The notes beneath the pieces were generated by a model. That model searched no databases, had not been told where the DNA came from, and was given only the letters and a program-made list of their open reading frames with translations. This document shows, one piece after another, positions 23,104 to 29,462 of a DNA stretch of 34,515 nt. Source of the DNA: Micromonospora sp. ALFpr18c. Its GTDB lineage: Bacteria > Actinomycetota > Actinomycetes > Mycobacteriales > Micromonosporaceae. The position numbers and the translations under genes are program-made. How positions within the stretch are numbered: position 1 is the stretch's first letter; each line of letters begins with the position of its first letter. The stretch spans positions 1 to 34,515 of the forward strand of contig NZ_WBKR01000040.1 of assembly GCF_008868155.1 (NCBI RefSeq), read 5' to 3'.

Positions 23104-23745
23104 CCGGTCATCCGCGTGACCGCCCACCCGGTCACCAGTGACCGAGGCTGCGGTCATCACCATGACCATCGGTCATCCGCCCCCGACCGCCACGGCCATC
23201 CCGCGACCACCCGGCCCGGTCACGCCATGACCGGGCCGGACCACCCGATGACCGCGCGGCGGTCACCACGATGACCGGCCACCGGCACGACCACCACCGC
23301 CGGTCACCGATGTCCACCCGCCCCGACCTGCCGCGAAGCACGGCCCGCGCCCGATGGCGAGCCATCCGACCACCACACCACCCTGCCCTGCTGGTGCTGG
23401 ACGGTCCGGCCCCTACGCCACCTCACGGCTCAACCGGCCAGGTTCTCTCGCCCCCGCCCCGACCCTGCACCACCTCCGCCGGTCATCTCGTGACCGGTCA
23501 CCAGAGATGACCGGCGGGTCGGTCACCGTGTCCAACAGCACGGCCACCACGATGACCACCCCGCGCTGCCGGTCACCACCATGGCCGCCTGCCCCGGTCA
23601 CGGCCATGACCGCGCCCGGTCACCACGACGACCGGTCACCCGAGTGACCACCGGCAGGGCACCCCCTGTCCGACCGGTCATCGCCGTGACCACTCAGGCC
23701 GGTCACGGCGACCGCCAGCGGCGGACATCCATGACCGGCCCGAGG
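23101..23745. repeat. TGACC/GGTCA pentamer cluster (30 copies)
   Basis: The convergent gap between the NERD and coiled-coil genes holds no credible gene. By hand count it contains 14 TGACC and 16 GGTCA, where about one or two would be expected. Most extend to ATGACCG or CCGGTCAC/T, and several form adjacent inverted pairs (for example TGACCGGTCA at 23101-23110 and again near 23491). Two dense blocks (23101-23305 and 23480-23745) flank a 170-bp spacer without copies. Spacing is irregular. It resembles a centromere, iteron origin or protein-loading array; the binding protein is not known. Confidence 0.8.
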
Positions 23746-23754
23746 GCGGGTCCG

Positions 23755-25170
23755 TCAGCCGTGCTCGCGCGACCCCCGGCCGTCGCCGGCGAGCCGACCG
23801 GCCAACGAGGCAACCTGGGCGGTGAGGTCGGCCGCCTGAGTACGCGCCGCCCGCTCGTCCGTCCGCGCCTGGGTCACCTCGGCGCGCAGCTCCTGCACGA
23901 CCGCGAGCCGATCGGCCAGCCGGGCCTCCACCGCTTCCCGGCCCGCGGCCGCCTGGTCCCGCTCGCGCTCCACCGCGCGCAGCTGCTCGCGGACCTCCGC
24001 CACGGCGGCCTCGGCCGTCTTCCGCGCGGCCGTCTGGTCCTGCTCGCGCTGCCGCGTCTCGGCCAGCTCCCGCTTCCCGTTCTCGACCTGCTGCGCCGTC
24101 CGGGCCTGCTCCGCCCGCGCCTGCTCCACCTCGCGGCCGCGCTGGTCGACCTGACCGGTCAACTCGTCCACCCGGGTCCGGGCGGCGGACAGCTCGCCGT
24201 GCAGCTGCTGCACCTGGGCGTCGCGGTCGGCAAGCCGAGACTCGGCCGTGGCGCGGCCGGCGGCGGCCTGGTCCCGCTCGCGCTCCACCGCGCGCAGCTG
24301 CTCGCGGACCTCCGCCAGCTCGCGCTCCGCCTCCTGCTGCGCCGCACGGGCGGTGCTCGCCTCGCCGGCAGACTGCTCGGCGCGGTCGTTGGCGCTGGCC
24401 ACGTCGCGGGCCAACCGGTCCAGCTCACCGGCCTGCCGGGACACCTCTGCGCGGGCCTCGTTGCGGGCAACGGTCGCCTCCTCGACCTGGACGCGTAGCT
24501 GCACCGCCTCGATGCCCTGGTTCTCCGCGAGGGTCCGCGCCTCGGTCAACTCAGCTCGCACCGTGTCCAGCTCGGACAGCACCTGGTCCCGCACGCCGAG
24601 CACCGCCTCCAGCTCGGCGCCGCGCGCGTCGAGCTGACCGGTCAGCTCGTCGGCCTTGGCTCGGGCGGCGGCCAGATCACCGGCGATCGCGTCGACCTGG
24701 GACGCCATGTCCTCCGCGTCGACCTGCAACTGCTCGGCACGGCTCTCCGCCGCGACCCGCCGGGCGTGCTCGGCGGCCCGTCCCGCCTCGGAGTCGCTGA
24801 CCCGCTGCGCGGCCTCAGTCGTCACGGCCTCGATCTGCGCCTCAGCCGCGTCGACATCGCCGACCGTCCGCATCGCCTCCGCGTGCTGCCCGAGGGCCTC
24901 GACCAGGTCACGGGCGAGCCGCTCGATCACCTTCACCGAACTGGACGCCGTGTCCCCCGCCATCGTCACGGGCCGCCCCAGGTCCGCCTGCTCGGCGCTC
25001 TGCCCACCGGTCGCCCGCCCGCGCTCCGCCCGGAACTTGGTCTGCGCGTTGTGCTCCGGGTTCTTGCAGTACTTCGGCGGCCGCCCCGGGCCCACCGCCC
25101 GCTCGGCCTCGTCGTGGCACCCCGGAAAGGCGCACGTCTGCTGCTCGGAAGGGATCTGCGTCTCAGTCAT
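23755..25170 (-). CDS. Zinc-motif coiled-coil protein (KfrA-like architecture)
   Basis: A 471-residue protein. The N-terminus has CAFPGCHDEAERAVGPGRPPKYC followed by a His (Cys13, Cys18, Cys35, His40), a probable zinc-binding, perhaps DNA-binding, module. Residues about 80-460 are one long Ala/Glu/Arg coiled coil. The layout (small N-terminal binding domain plus long rod) resembles KfrA-type plasmid stability proteins and other segregation factors; homology is not claimed. A 21-residue block (AEVREQLRAVERERDQAAAG plus R) occurs twice, matching a 52-bp exact DNA repeat. ATG 25168-25170 has TATTAT 6 bp upstream, again fitting leaderless transcription. It ends 10 bp from the TGACC/GGTCA cluster, a natural candidate for its binding region. 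Confidence 0.75.
   Translation of the reverse strand: MTETQIPSEQQTCAFPGCHDEAERAVGPGRPPKYCKNPEHNAQTKFRAERGRATGGQSAEQADLGRPVTMAGDTASSSVKVIERLARDLVEALGQHAEAMRTVGDVDAAEAQIEAVTTEAAQRVSDSEAGRAAEHARRVAAESRAEQLQVDAEDMASQVDAIAGDLAAARAKADELTGQLDARGAELEAVLGVRDQVLSELDTVRAELTEARTLAENQGIEAVQLRVQVEEATVARNEARAEVSRQAGELDRLARDVASANDRAEQSAGEASTARAAQQEAERELAEVREQLRAVERERDQAAAGRATAESRLADRDAQVQQLHGELSAARTRVDELTGQVDQRGREVEQARAEQARTAQQVENGKRELAETRQREQDQTAARKTAEAAVAEVREQLRAVERERDQAAAGREAVEARLADRLAVVQELRAEVTQARTDERAARTQAADLTAQVASLAGRLAGDGRGSREHG
23951..24317. repeat. 52-bp exact direct repeat inside the coiled-coil gene
   Basis: Bases 23951-24002 and 24266-24317 are identical, offset by 315 bp (105 codons), so the reading frame is kept. 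They mark an internal duplication that lengthened the rod. Confidence 0.75.
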
Positions 25171-25244
25171 GCCAATATAATAACATAGAATTAGATTCGT
25201 TCGTGTGATGAAACGAAATGAATTTAATCGTGATCGGGCCGCAG
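25171..25244 (-). promoter_or_regulatory. AT-rich promoter region of the coiled-coil gene
   Basis: An unusually AT-rich 70 bp for this window. On the minus strand TATTAT lies 6 bp before the ATG. An inverted repeat TTCGTT (25196-25201) and AACGAA (25212-25217) lies upstream and may be an operator. Confidence 0.5.
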
Positions 25245-25280
25245 AAAGGGCGCCCCGTCGTTGGTGACGGAGCGCCCCTT
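25245..25280 (-). terminator. Terminator after the 25301 gene
   Basis: On the minus strand AAGGGGCGCTCCGTC pairs with GACGGGGCGCCCTTT across ACCAA, ending in TTTCT. It lies 21 bp past the stop of the small gene at 25301 and would insulate the coiled-coil gene promoter. Confidence 0.75.
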
Positions 25281-25300
25281 CGAGTTGGTGCAGGGGGGTT

Positions 25301-25477
25301 TTAGCGGCGGTCGCGGCGGTGGTCCCGGATGCTCTCGGCGGCGGCCAGGATCTGCCGGGCGGTCAGGCTGTTGTCGGCCGGGTCGATCTGAGCTGCGGCG
25401 GCGAGCACCTGGTCCTCGCCGTCGCGGCGGCTCTGGGCTGACTCCTGCTGGAGCTGTTGGAAGCGGGCGCGGCTCAT
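25301..25477 (-). CDS. Hypothetical 58-residue helical protein
   Basis: A small charged protein (MSRARFQQLQQESAQSRRDG..., LTARQILAAAESIRDHRRDRR), predicted helical, with GAAGGGAAA before ATG 25475-25477. It lies 19 bp downstream of the DUF3307-like gene and ends at a strong terminator, so it is the last gene of the minus-strand run that begins at 26119 or 26875. No function is recognised. Confidence 0.65.
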   Translation of the reverse strand: MSRARFQQLQQESAQSRRDGEDQVLAAAAQIDPADNSLTARQILAAAESIRDHRRDRR

Positions 25478-25496
25478 GCTGGGCGTTTCCCTTCGG

Positions 25497-25982
25497 TCAG
25501 ATGGTGATGAGGATGGCGGCGACGAGCAACCAGGCGTAGTGCCAGGACTGGTCCAGGGCGTACGCACCGGTGCCCAAGCTCGGGTTGTCGTCGCGGTCGG
25601 CGCGCGGGGTGCCGAGCTGCCAGAACCGACCGGACCCGGTCCGGTCGGCCAGCCAGCGCAGCGGCGCGCGTCGGTCAGCGATGAAGTGCGTGACCAGGTT
25701 GACCGCCATGCCGGCGGCGAACCCGGCCGGCGAGATGGTCAGCTCCGTGACCAGCGCGACCAGCGCGAGCACAACCAGCTGGGTCGCGCCGTAGGTGGCC
25801 ACGTGCTTGGCGCAGTACCAGCGGGACCGCCAGGTCGAGCAGTGCTCGTGTCGACCGCCGCCGTGGTCGGGGTCGCAGCCCTTGTGATCGGCCTGCGGCT
25901 GGGTCTGGATCCAGTGGTCGGCGAGCTGGTGGCCAACAAACAGAGCGATGTACACCGCGGCGATGGTGCCGGGGTCGATCAT
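25497..25982 (-). CDS. DUF3307-like membrane protein
   Basis: A 161-residue membrane protein. Residues 5-30 contain IAAVYIALFVGHQLADHWIQT, the H-x-L-x-D-x(3)-Q signature of DUF3307 proteins. A Cys/His-rich loop (CDPDHGGGRHEHC) precedes helices at about 65-85 (QLVVLALVALVTELTI) and 90-105 (GMAVNLVTHFIADRR), and a final helix ends the protein (SWHYAWLLVAAILITI). Family function is unclear; members occur often on actinobacterial plasmids and in phages. ATG 25980-25982 overlaps the TGA of the upstream 46-residue gene. Confidence 0.75.
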   Translation of the reverse strand: MIDPGTIAAVYIALFVGHQLADHWIQTQPQADHKGCDPDHGGGRHEHCSTWRSRWYCAKHVATYGATQLVVLALVALVTELTISPAGFAAGMAVNLVTHFIADRRAPLRWLADRTGSGRFWQLGTPRADRDDNPSLGTGAYALDQSWHYAWLLVAAILITI

Positions 25983-26119
25983 CGGGTGCCTCCAGACGAG
26001 GTGACGTCCTTGCGGCAGTCCTGGCACCAGGTGGGCGCCGAGACCTTGCCGTGCAGGGTGACCATGCAGCCGCAGGACAGCAGCACCCACCGGGCAGCCA
26101 GGATCACGCGTGCGAACAT
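25979..26119 (-). CDS. Small protein with paired Cys motifs
   Basis: A 46-residue protein (MFARVILAARWVLLSCGCMV...) with a hydrophobic N-terminus carrying CGC and a later CQDC knuckle, consistent with a tiny zinc ribbon or a membrane-tethered metal site. GAAGGAGT precedes ATG 26117-26119, and a hairpin (26147-26179) lies 27 bp upstream as in the other small-gene leaders. Its TGA overlaps the start of the DUF3307-like gene (ATGA), so the two are coupled. Confidence 0.65.
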   Translation of the reverse strand: MFARVILAARWVLLSCGCMVTLHGKVSAPTWCQDCRKDVTSSGGTR

Positions 26120-26146
26120 GAGGGGACTCCTTCGCGGGAGTAAGCG

Positions 26147-26179
26147 GGGGCGGCCGGCTTTCCAGGGCAGGGCCGCCCC
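26147..26179 (-). promoter_or_regulatory. Hairpin leader F
   Basis: Perfect arms GGGGCGGCC and GGCCGCCCC with a 15-base loop, 27 bp upstream of ATG 26119. Same spacing as leaders A-E. Confidence 0.5.
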
Positions 26180-26254
26180 TGCGTCGTCGAGTGGTCCGGG
26201 TCGGGCCACTCCCGCCGGCCACCGGTCGCGCCGATGACCCGCGGGGTAGGTCCG

Positions 26255-26875
26255 CTACCGGGGCTGCTGCTCGCTGCGGCTGACCCACACCCCCACGACC
26301 TGGAGCTGCTCGGCGCGGTAGGTGTGCCGGCCGGTGCTGCTGTCCACGGTGGCGGTGCGCTGCCGGTCGTTGGTGATGAGCAGCTCCAGGTCACGGGCGT
26401 GGTCCTCGGTGAGCCCGTGCAGTTCCTCCTGGGTGCCGTCCTCGAAGGTCAGCCGTGCGGTCCACCGCTTCGCGGGCTGGCCCGGGTGCTGCGGGCCGCC
26501 GGCGCGGGCCCACGTCTCCCAGACGGTCGGCTCCCGCTTGACGACGCGGTCGCGGCGGTACTGCGCGGTCGACTTCTCCACGTCCATCGCCAGCGCCAGC
26601 TCGGCGAGGCTGCCCCCGGCGCCGTGGTGGGCGCGGATCACCGCGTCGCGTAGCCCGTCCAGGCGCGGTGCCAGTCGGTGCTCCAGGTGCGTGATGAGGT
26701 AGTGCCAGTCGTCGCGGCTCATGTCGGCGGCCCGCCCTTCGCGCAGCGCCACGAGGCCGACCAGTGCGGAGTCGAACCAGTCCAGCAGCAGCGAGGCGTC
26801 CCCGCCGAGCACGCGGGCTTGCGCCGGCGTGACCTCCAGCTGCACCGTTCCGTCCGGCAGATGCTTGAGCGCCAT
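26255..26875 (-). CDS. Regulator-like protein divergent from parA
   Basis: A 206-residue soluble protein. Residues 1-60 (MALKHLPDGTVQLEVTPAQARVL...) form a small beta-helix segment. Residues about 90-115 (GAGGSLAELALAMDVEKSTAQYRRDRVV) look like a helix-turn-helix. The C-terminal third (RWTARLTFEDGTQEELHGLTEDHARDLELLI) is a beta-rich domain. A regulatory role is inferred from the HTH and its position. GGGAGGGG precedes ATG 26873-26875; an upstream in-frame start at 26923 overlaps the operator-like repeats and is less likely. It is transcribed away from parA across a 185-bp control region. Confidence 0.65.
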   Translation of the reverse strand: MALKHLPDGTVQLEVTPAQARVLGGDASLLLDWFDSALVGLVALREGRAADMSRDDWHYLITHLEHRLAPRLDGLRDAVIRAHHGAGGSLAELALAMDVEKSTAQYRRDRVVKREPTVWETWARAGGPQHPGQPAKRWTARLTFEDGTQEELHGLTEDHARDLELLITNDRQRTATVDSSTGRHTYRAEQLQVVGVWVSRSEQQPR

Positions 26876-26893
26876 CTCCAACCCCTCCCATGT

Positions 26894-26930
26894 GTACGAA
26901 TCTACGTATGACTGTACGGACATTCATACG
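26894..26930 (-). promoter_or_regulatory. CGTA-repeat operator candidate
   Basis: Four CGTA/TACG units (GTACG at 26894, TACGTA at 26903, GTACG at 26914, ATACG at 26926) lie just upstream of the regulator-like gene. The same core appears in the toxin-antitoxin palindrome at 29233-29248. Confidence 0.4.
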
Positions 26931-26985
26931 GCAGGGGTAGGGGTGTGTCGCCCGTCCGACAGATCAACATCGATGGTTTCGGGTG

Positions 26986-27000
26986 TCGCACTCGTCGCAC
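26986..27000 (+). repeat. TCGCAC-N3-TCGCAC site 8, parA control region
   Basis: Exact repeat TCGCACTCGTCGCAC, 111 bp upstream of the regulator-like gene start and 61 bp upstream of parA. It is in inverted orientation to site 9. Confidence 0.8.
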
Positions 27001-27030
27001 CTCCAGGGCTGGCCGCGTGGCGGATGCCAG

Positions 27031-27045
27031 GTGCGAGGGGTGCGA
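27031..27045 (-). repeat. TCGCAC-N3-TCGCAC site 9, parA control region
   Basis: On the plus strand GTGCGAGGGGTGCGA, ending 15 bp before the parA ATG. With site 8 it makes an inverted pair around a 30-bp spacer, the expected geometry for autoregulation or a centromere. Confidence 0.8.
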
Positions 27046-27060
27046 GGCTACGGTCACGGC

Positions 27061-27840
27061 ATGACGAGCACGGCCGTGGTGAACCAGAAAGGCGGCGTCG
27101 GGAAAACCGAGCTGACCACGAACATCGGCGGTGCGCTCGCTGAACTCGGCCGGCGGGTGCTGCTGGTCGACCTGGACCCGAGCGGCTACCTCACCGATGG
27201 GCTGAAGGTCACGCCCTCGGACGGCTTCAGCCTCGCCGAGGCGCTCACCAGCAGCCGCCGCGCCCGGGTCGAGCCGGTGCGCCACTCCACCACCGAGCAG
27301 GGCGGCGTGCTGGACGTGCTGCCCAACACCGCCGCCATGCTCACCGTCGCCCGCGAGCTGGACAAGCTACGCGGGCGCGAGCAGCGCCTGACCCGGGTCC
27401 TGGCGCCGCTGGCCGGTGACTACGACGACGTCCTCATCGACTGCCCGCCCACCCTGGACGTCGTCACGGACAACGCCCTCGCCTGGGCCGAGCGGGTGCT
27501 GATCCCGGTGCAGGCCGAGGACACCACGCTTAAGGCGCTCCAGCTGCTGCTGGCGCAGATCGCCGCCGTCGACGAGTTCCTCCGCGATGAGCGGCTGGTC
27601 CTGCACGGCATGGTCGTGAGCATGCTGCGGCGGCCGGCCTCGGTGTACGCGCGGTCGGTGCTCGATGACCTGGCGAAGCTCGCCGCGCAGGCCGACCTGC
27701 CGATCCTGGGCACCGTGCCCCTGTCCGTCGTGGTGAGCGAGGCGAGGCGCCACGGCCGCACCGTCGTCGACTACGCCCCGAACTCCCACCACGCCACGGT
27801 CTACCGGGCCCTGGCCAAGACCTTCCCGGAGATCCGATGA
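27061..27840 (+). CDS. parA: ParA-family partition ATPase
   Basis: A 259-residue ParA/MinD-type ATPase without an N-terminal DNA-binding domain, like the short (type Ib) plasmid ParA proteins. The deviant Walker A is KGGVGKTE (residues 10-17; the last residue is Glu rather than the usual Ser/Thr), followed by LLVDLDPSG, DDVLIDCPPTLD (Walker A' aspartate) and VLIPVQAED. It would bind nucleoid DNA as an ATP dimer and position plasmid copies with its ParB partner. ATG 27061 is favoured; TACGGT 6 bp upstream could be a -10 box for a leaderless transcript. The stop overlaps the start of the RHH gene (ATGA). Confidence 0.92.
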   Translation: MTSTAVVNQKGGVGKTELTTNIGGALAELGRRVLLVDLDPSGYLTDGLKVTPSDGFSLAEALTSSRRARVEPVRHSTTEQGGVLDVLPNTAAMLTVARELDKLRGREQRLTRVLAPLAGDYDDVLIDCPPTLDVVTDNALAWAERVLIPVQAEDTTLKALQLLLAQIAAVDEFLRDERLVLHGMVVSMLRRPASVYARSVLDDLAKLAAQADLPILGTVPLSVVVSEARRHGRTVVDYAPNSHHATVYRALAKTFPEIR

Positions 27841-28136
27841 GCAAGCAGCTACCCGCCAGCCGGGGCGTCGACGACCTGCTCGGGGTCCTGCGCCAGCGCC
27901 ACCAACCCGCCGGTCCCGCCTCGCCCGGGGTGCGCCCGGCGACGCCGGCCGCCGTGGAGATGGACCGCCGGTCCTGGTACATGCGCCGCGACGTCGCCGA
28001 CTCCCTCGCCCGCGCCCTGGACGACCTGCACTACGCCACCCGCGCCCCGAAGCACATCATCCTGGCCGCGATCGTCGAGCACGCCCTGGCCGACCTCGAC
28101 GGGATCCGCGGGCGGCTGCCCGACGCGCCGGCGTAG
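27837..28136 (+). CDS. Ribbon-helix-helix ParB-type partner
   Basis: A 99-residue protein translationally coupled to parA (ATGA overlap). The first 45 residues are probably disordered and could stimulate ParA. Residues about 45-90 (DRRSWYMRRDVADSLARALDDLHYATRAPKHIILAAIVEHAL) fit the beta-helix-helix pattern of RHH centromere-binding proteins. Such proteins bind arrays of short direct repeats and repress the par promoter, so the TCGCAC sites flanking the parA start are a plausible target; this is inference. Its TAG stop is the first half of a TAGCAC-N3-TCGCAC site. Confidence 0.8.
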   Translation: MSKQLPASRGVDDLLGVLRQRHQPAGPASPGVRPATPAAVEMDRRSWYMRRDVADSLARALDDLHYATRAPKHIILAAIVEHALADLDGIRGRLPDAPA

Positions 28137-28148
28137 CACCTCTCGCAC
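28134..28148 (+). repeat. TAGCAC-N3-TCGCAC site 10, overlapping the parB stop codon
   Basis: TAGCACCTCTCGCAC; its TAG (28134-28136) is the stop codon of the RHH partition gene. Confidence 0.75.
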
Positions 28149-28182
28149 TCCGCGCCGGCGGCCGGGTCAACCGCTCGTTCCT

Positions 28183-28374
28183 CTACTGGTGCTGCTCGAC
28201 CCCGGCGCCCTGGCCGACGGGCAGCACCTCCACGGGCGTCGGAAACGAGTAGGCGTAGAACCCGGCCCGGGGGTCGACAGGCACCCACTCGTTGGTGACC
28301 GGGTCCAGCTCCCGCGAGGTTTCACCTGCACGTTTGTCACTATCTGAGAGTGCGTGTCCTCCGCGTCGTAGCAC
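28183..28374 (-). CDS. Hypothetical ~63-residue protein
   Basis: The C-terminal 45 codons (LDPVTNEWVPVDPRAGFYAYSF ... ending GVEQHQ) have almost pure G/C third positions, strong evidence of coding. The 5' end is uncertain: the frame runs up through a TAGCAC-N3-TCGCAC site whose two GTG triplets (28372-28374 and 28381-28383) are both in frame and are the only nearby starts. I use the nearer one. No family is recognised. It converges on parA-parB, and its upstream region holds the CGCGTAGCG stem-loop and site 12. Confidence 0.5.
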   Translation of the reverse strand: MLRRGGHALSDSDKRAGETSRELDPVTNEWVPVDPRAGFYAYSFPTPVEVLPVGQGAGVEQHQ

Positions 28375-28383
28375 TTGTCGCAC
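28369..28383 (+). repeat. TAGCAC-N3-TCGCAC site 11
   Basis: TAGCACTTGTCGCAC at the apparent start of the small minus-strand gene, where both halves supply GTG triplets. Confidence 0.7.
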
Positions 28384-28497
28384 CTCGACTGGCCGGCAGC
28401 GCACCTCACCGGCTGACCACCACGGCGGTCGGCGGGGGGTACCAACCTTTCCCCGGGCCGCCCCTCCGAAGCCTGTCCACCAGGGCCGGCGGCCGGG

Positions 28498-28547
28498 GTC
28501 AAGGGTGGCCGGCAGGCCATCGCGTAGCGACGCGTAGCGCTCTTGAC
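28498..28547 (-). repeat. CGCGTAGCG stem-loop element, copy 2
   Basis: GTCAAG (28498-28503) pairs with CTTGAC (28542-28547) around two tandem CGCGTAGCG units with 10-bp period (28521 and 28531). Related to copy 1 at 6590-6633. It lies in a 246-bp gap (28384-28629) with no other feature except site 12. Confidence 0.5.
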
Positions 28548-28597
28548 GCCGGTTGGTGGCCCTGGAGCCTCTTAGCGGAGAGGGGCGGTGTGGGGTG

Positions 28598-28612
28598 TCG
28601 CACTTGTCGCAC
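28598..28612 (+). repeat. TCGCAC-N3-TCGCAC site 12
   Basis: Exact repeat TCGCACTTGTCGCAC, 18 bp past the antitoxin stop and upstream of the small gene at 28183. Confidence 0.8.
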
Positions 28613-28629
28613 CCGGCCGTGCGCAGCCG

Positions 28630-28944
28630 TTACGCGGCCGCTGGGCCGGAGCGTCGGGCAACCTGGGTCAACGCGCGGACGACGTCGGCCGGGCGCACCG
28701 TGATCGGCTCGTCGCCGGCGGCGTCCAGGGCGGCGTAGTGGGCCTCCACGATTTCCCGCAGAATCGCGCCGGGCTTCACGCCCCGCGCCTCCGCGTCGTC
28801 CATCACCCGGCGGGCGACGTCGACGGAGTACCGGGCGGACATGCTGACCTTCGTCGGCGGCGGGGTGTCGTCGACCACCGCGTCGGACCAGTCCCGGTTT
28901 TCCAGGGACTGCTGGGCCGCCCTGATGTCGTCTGCTCGGCTCAT
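28630..28944 (-). CDS. Putative RHH-type antitoxin
   Basis: A 104-residue protein. Residues about 32-72 (KVSMSARYSVDVARRVMDDAEARGVKPGAILREIVEAHYAAL) have the beta-helix-helix layout of an RHH DNA-binding antitoxin. The flanking residues would contact the toxin. Its ATG (28942-28944) overlaps the TGA of the upstream gene, so toxin precedes antitoxin, a less common but known order. It would bind the 16-bp palindrome at 29233-29248 to repress the pair. The assignment rests on size, RHH pattern, coupling and operator. Confidence 0.7.
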   Translation of the reverse strand: MSRADDIRAAQQSLENRDWSDAVVDDTPPPTKVSMSARYSVDVARRVMDDAEARGVKPGAILREIVEAHYAALDAAGDEPITVRPADVVRALTQVARRSGPAAA

Positions 28945-29225
28945 CGTCCGTCCCTCTCCATCAACTTGCGCACCGGCTCGGCCTCGTCCTCGTCGAGCCA
29001 CCGCGCCCCGACCACCACGTACGCGTCGTCGGTCTCCTCGATCAACGACACCGCCAACAGCCTGCCGTCCGGCACCGCGCCGACGACGTGCAGCACGGCA
29101 CCGACGTGGCGCACCAACCGCGGCCGCGCCACGTTCAGCACGTGCAGCGCCTCCTGCCAGCGCACGCCAGCCCGGTCGAGCGCCTCGTAGCTCTCATAGC
29201 CGAACCGGGACGGATCTATCGACAT
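28941..29225 (-). CDS. Putative toxin partner
   Basis: A 94-residue protein (MSIDPSRFGYESYEALDRAGVR..., RPRLVRHVGAVLHVVGAV, RLLAVSLIEETDDAYVVVGARWL) with an N-terminal helix and a curved beta-sheet pattern reminiscent of RelE/BrnT-sized toxins. The family name is not known to me, and the toxin role is inferred from its size and its coupling to an RHH gene. The ATG at 29223-29225 lies 7 bp from a perfect 16-bp palindrome that overlaps the promoter or ribosome-binding region. Confidence 0.6.
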   Translation of the reverse strand: MSIDPSRFGYESYEALDRAGVRWQEALHVLNVARPRLVRHVGAVLHVVGAVPDGRLLAVSLIEETDDAYVVVGARWLDEDEAEPVRKLMERDGR

Positions 29226-29232
29226 GGCAGAA

Positions 29233-29248
29233 GTATACGAACGTATAC
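29233..29248. promoter_or_regulatory. Toxin-antitoxin operator palindrome
   Basis: GTATACG-AA-CGTATAC, perfect 7-bp arms, directly upstream of the toxin start. It is an expected site for RHH-antitoxin autoregulation. Confidence 0.65.
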
Positions 29249-29315
29249 GCCGGCATGGGCCGATTCCCGCGCGCCCGTGGTGCGCCGTCTTCGTCGCTGC
29301 CGGCTCTTCGCCGTG

Positions 29316-29330
29316 TCGCACACCTCGCAC
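29316..29330 (+). repeat. TCGCAC-N3-TCGCAC site 13
   Basis: Exact repeat TCGCACACCTCGCAC, 90 bp upstream of the toxin start, in the same orientation relative to the gene as sites 3, 8 and 12. Confidence 0.75.
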
Positions 29331-29462
29331 CCTCCCGACCAGCACAACTTTCCGCACCGCGCCCACCGACCGCCGACCCCGGCGCGGGTCGCACCGGCAC
29401 GGCCAGGCCGGGACGTCACCGCAACCGAACGCGGGCGGTGACCACGCGACCCGGGAGAAGAA

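Noticed and set aside
23132..23700. Several short open frames in the TGACC/GGTCA region.
   Set aside because: They are low-complexity translations of the pentamers, exist on both strands and have no ribosome-binding sites.
23101..23745. CRISPR array.
   Set aside because: The repeats are 5-8 bp, in both orientations and irregularly spaced, with no spacers of constant length and no cas genes.
1590..29330. Zinc-finger peptides (CDKCY, CEKCD and similar) encoded by the TCGCAC sites on one strand.
   Set aside because: Except in the DUF5131 gene, the frames around them are short, lack starts or high third-position GC, and differ from site to site. The shared peptide follows from the DNA motif.
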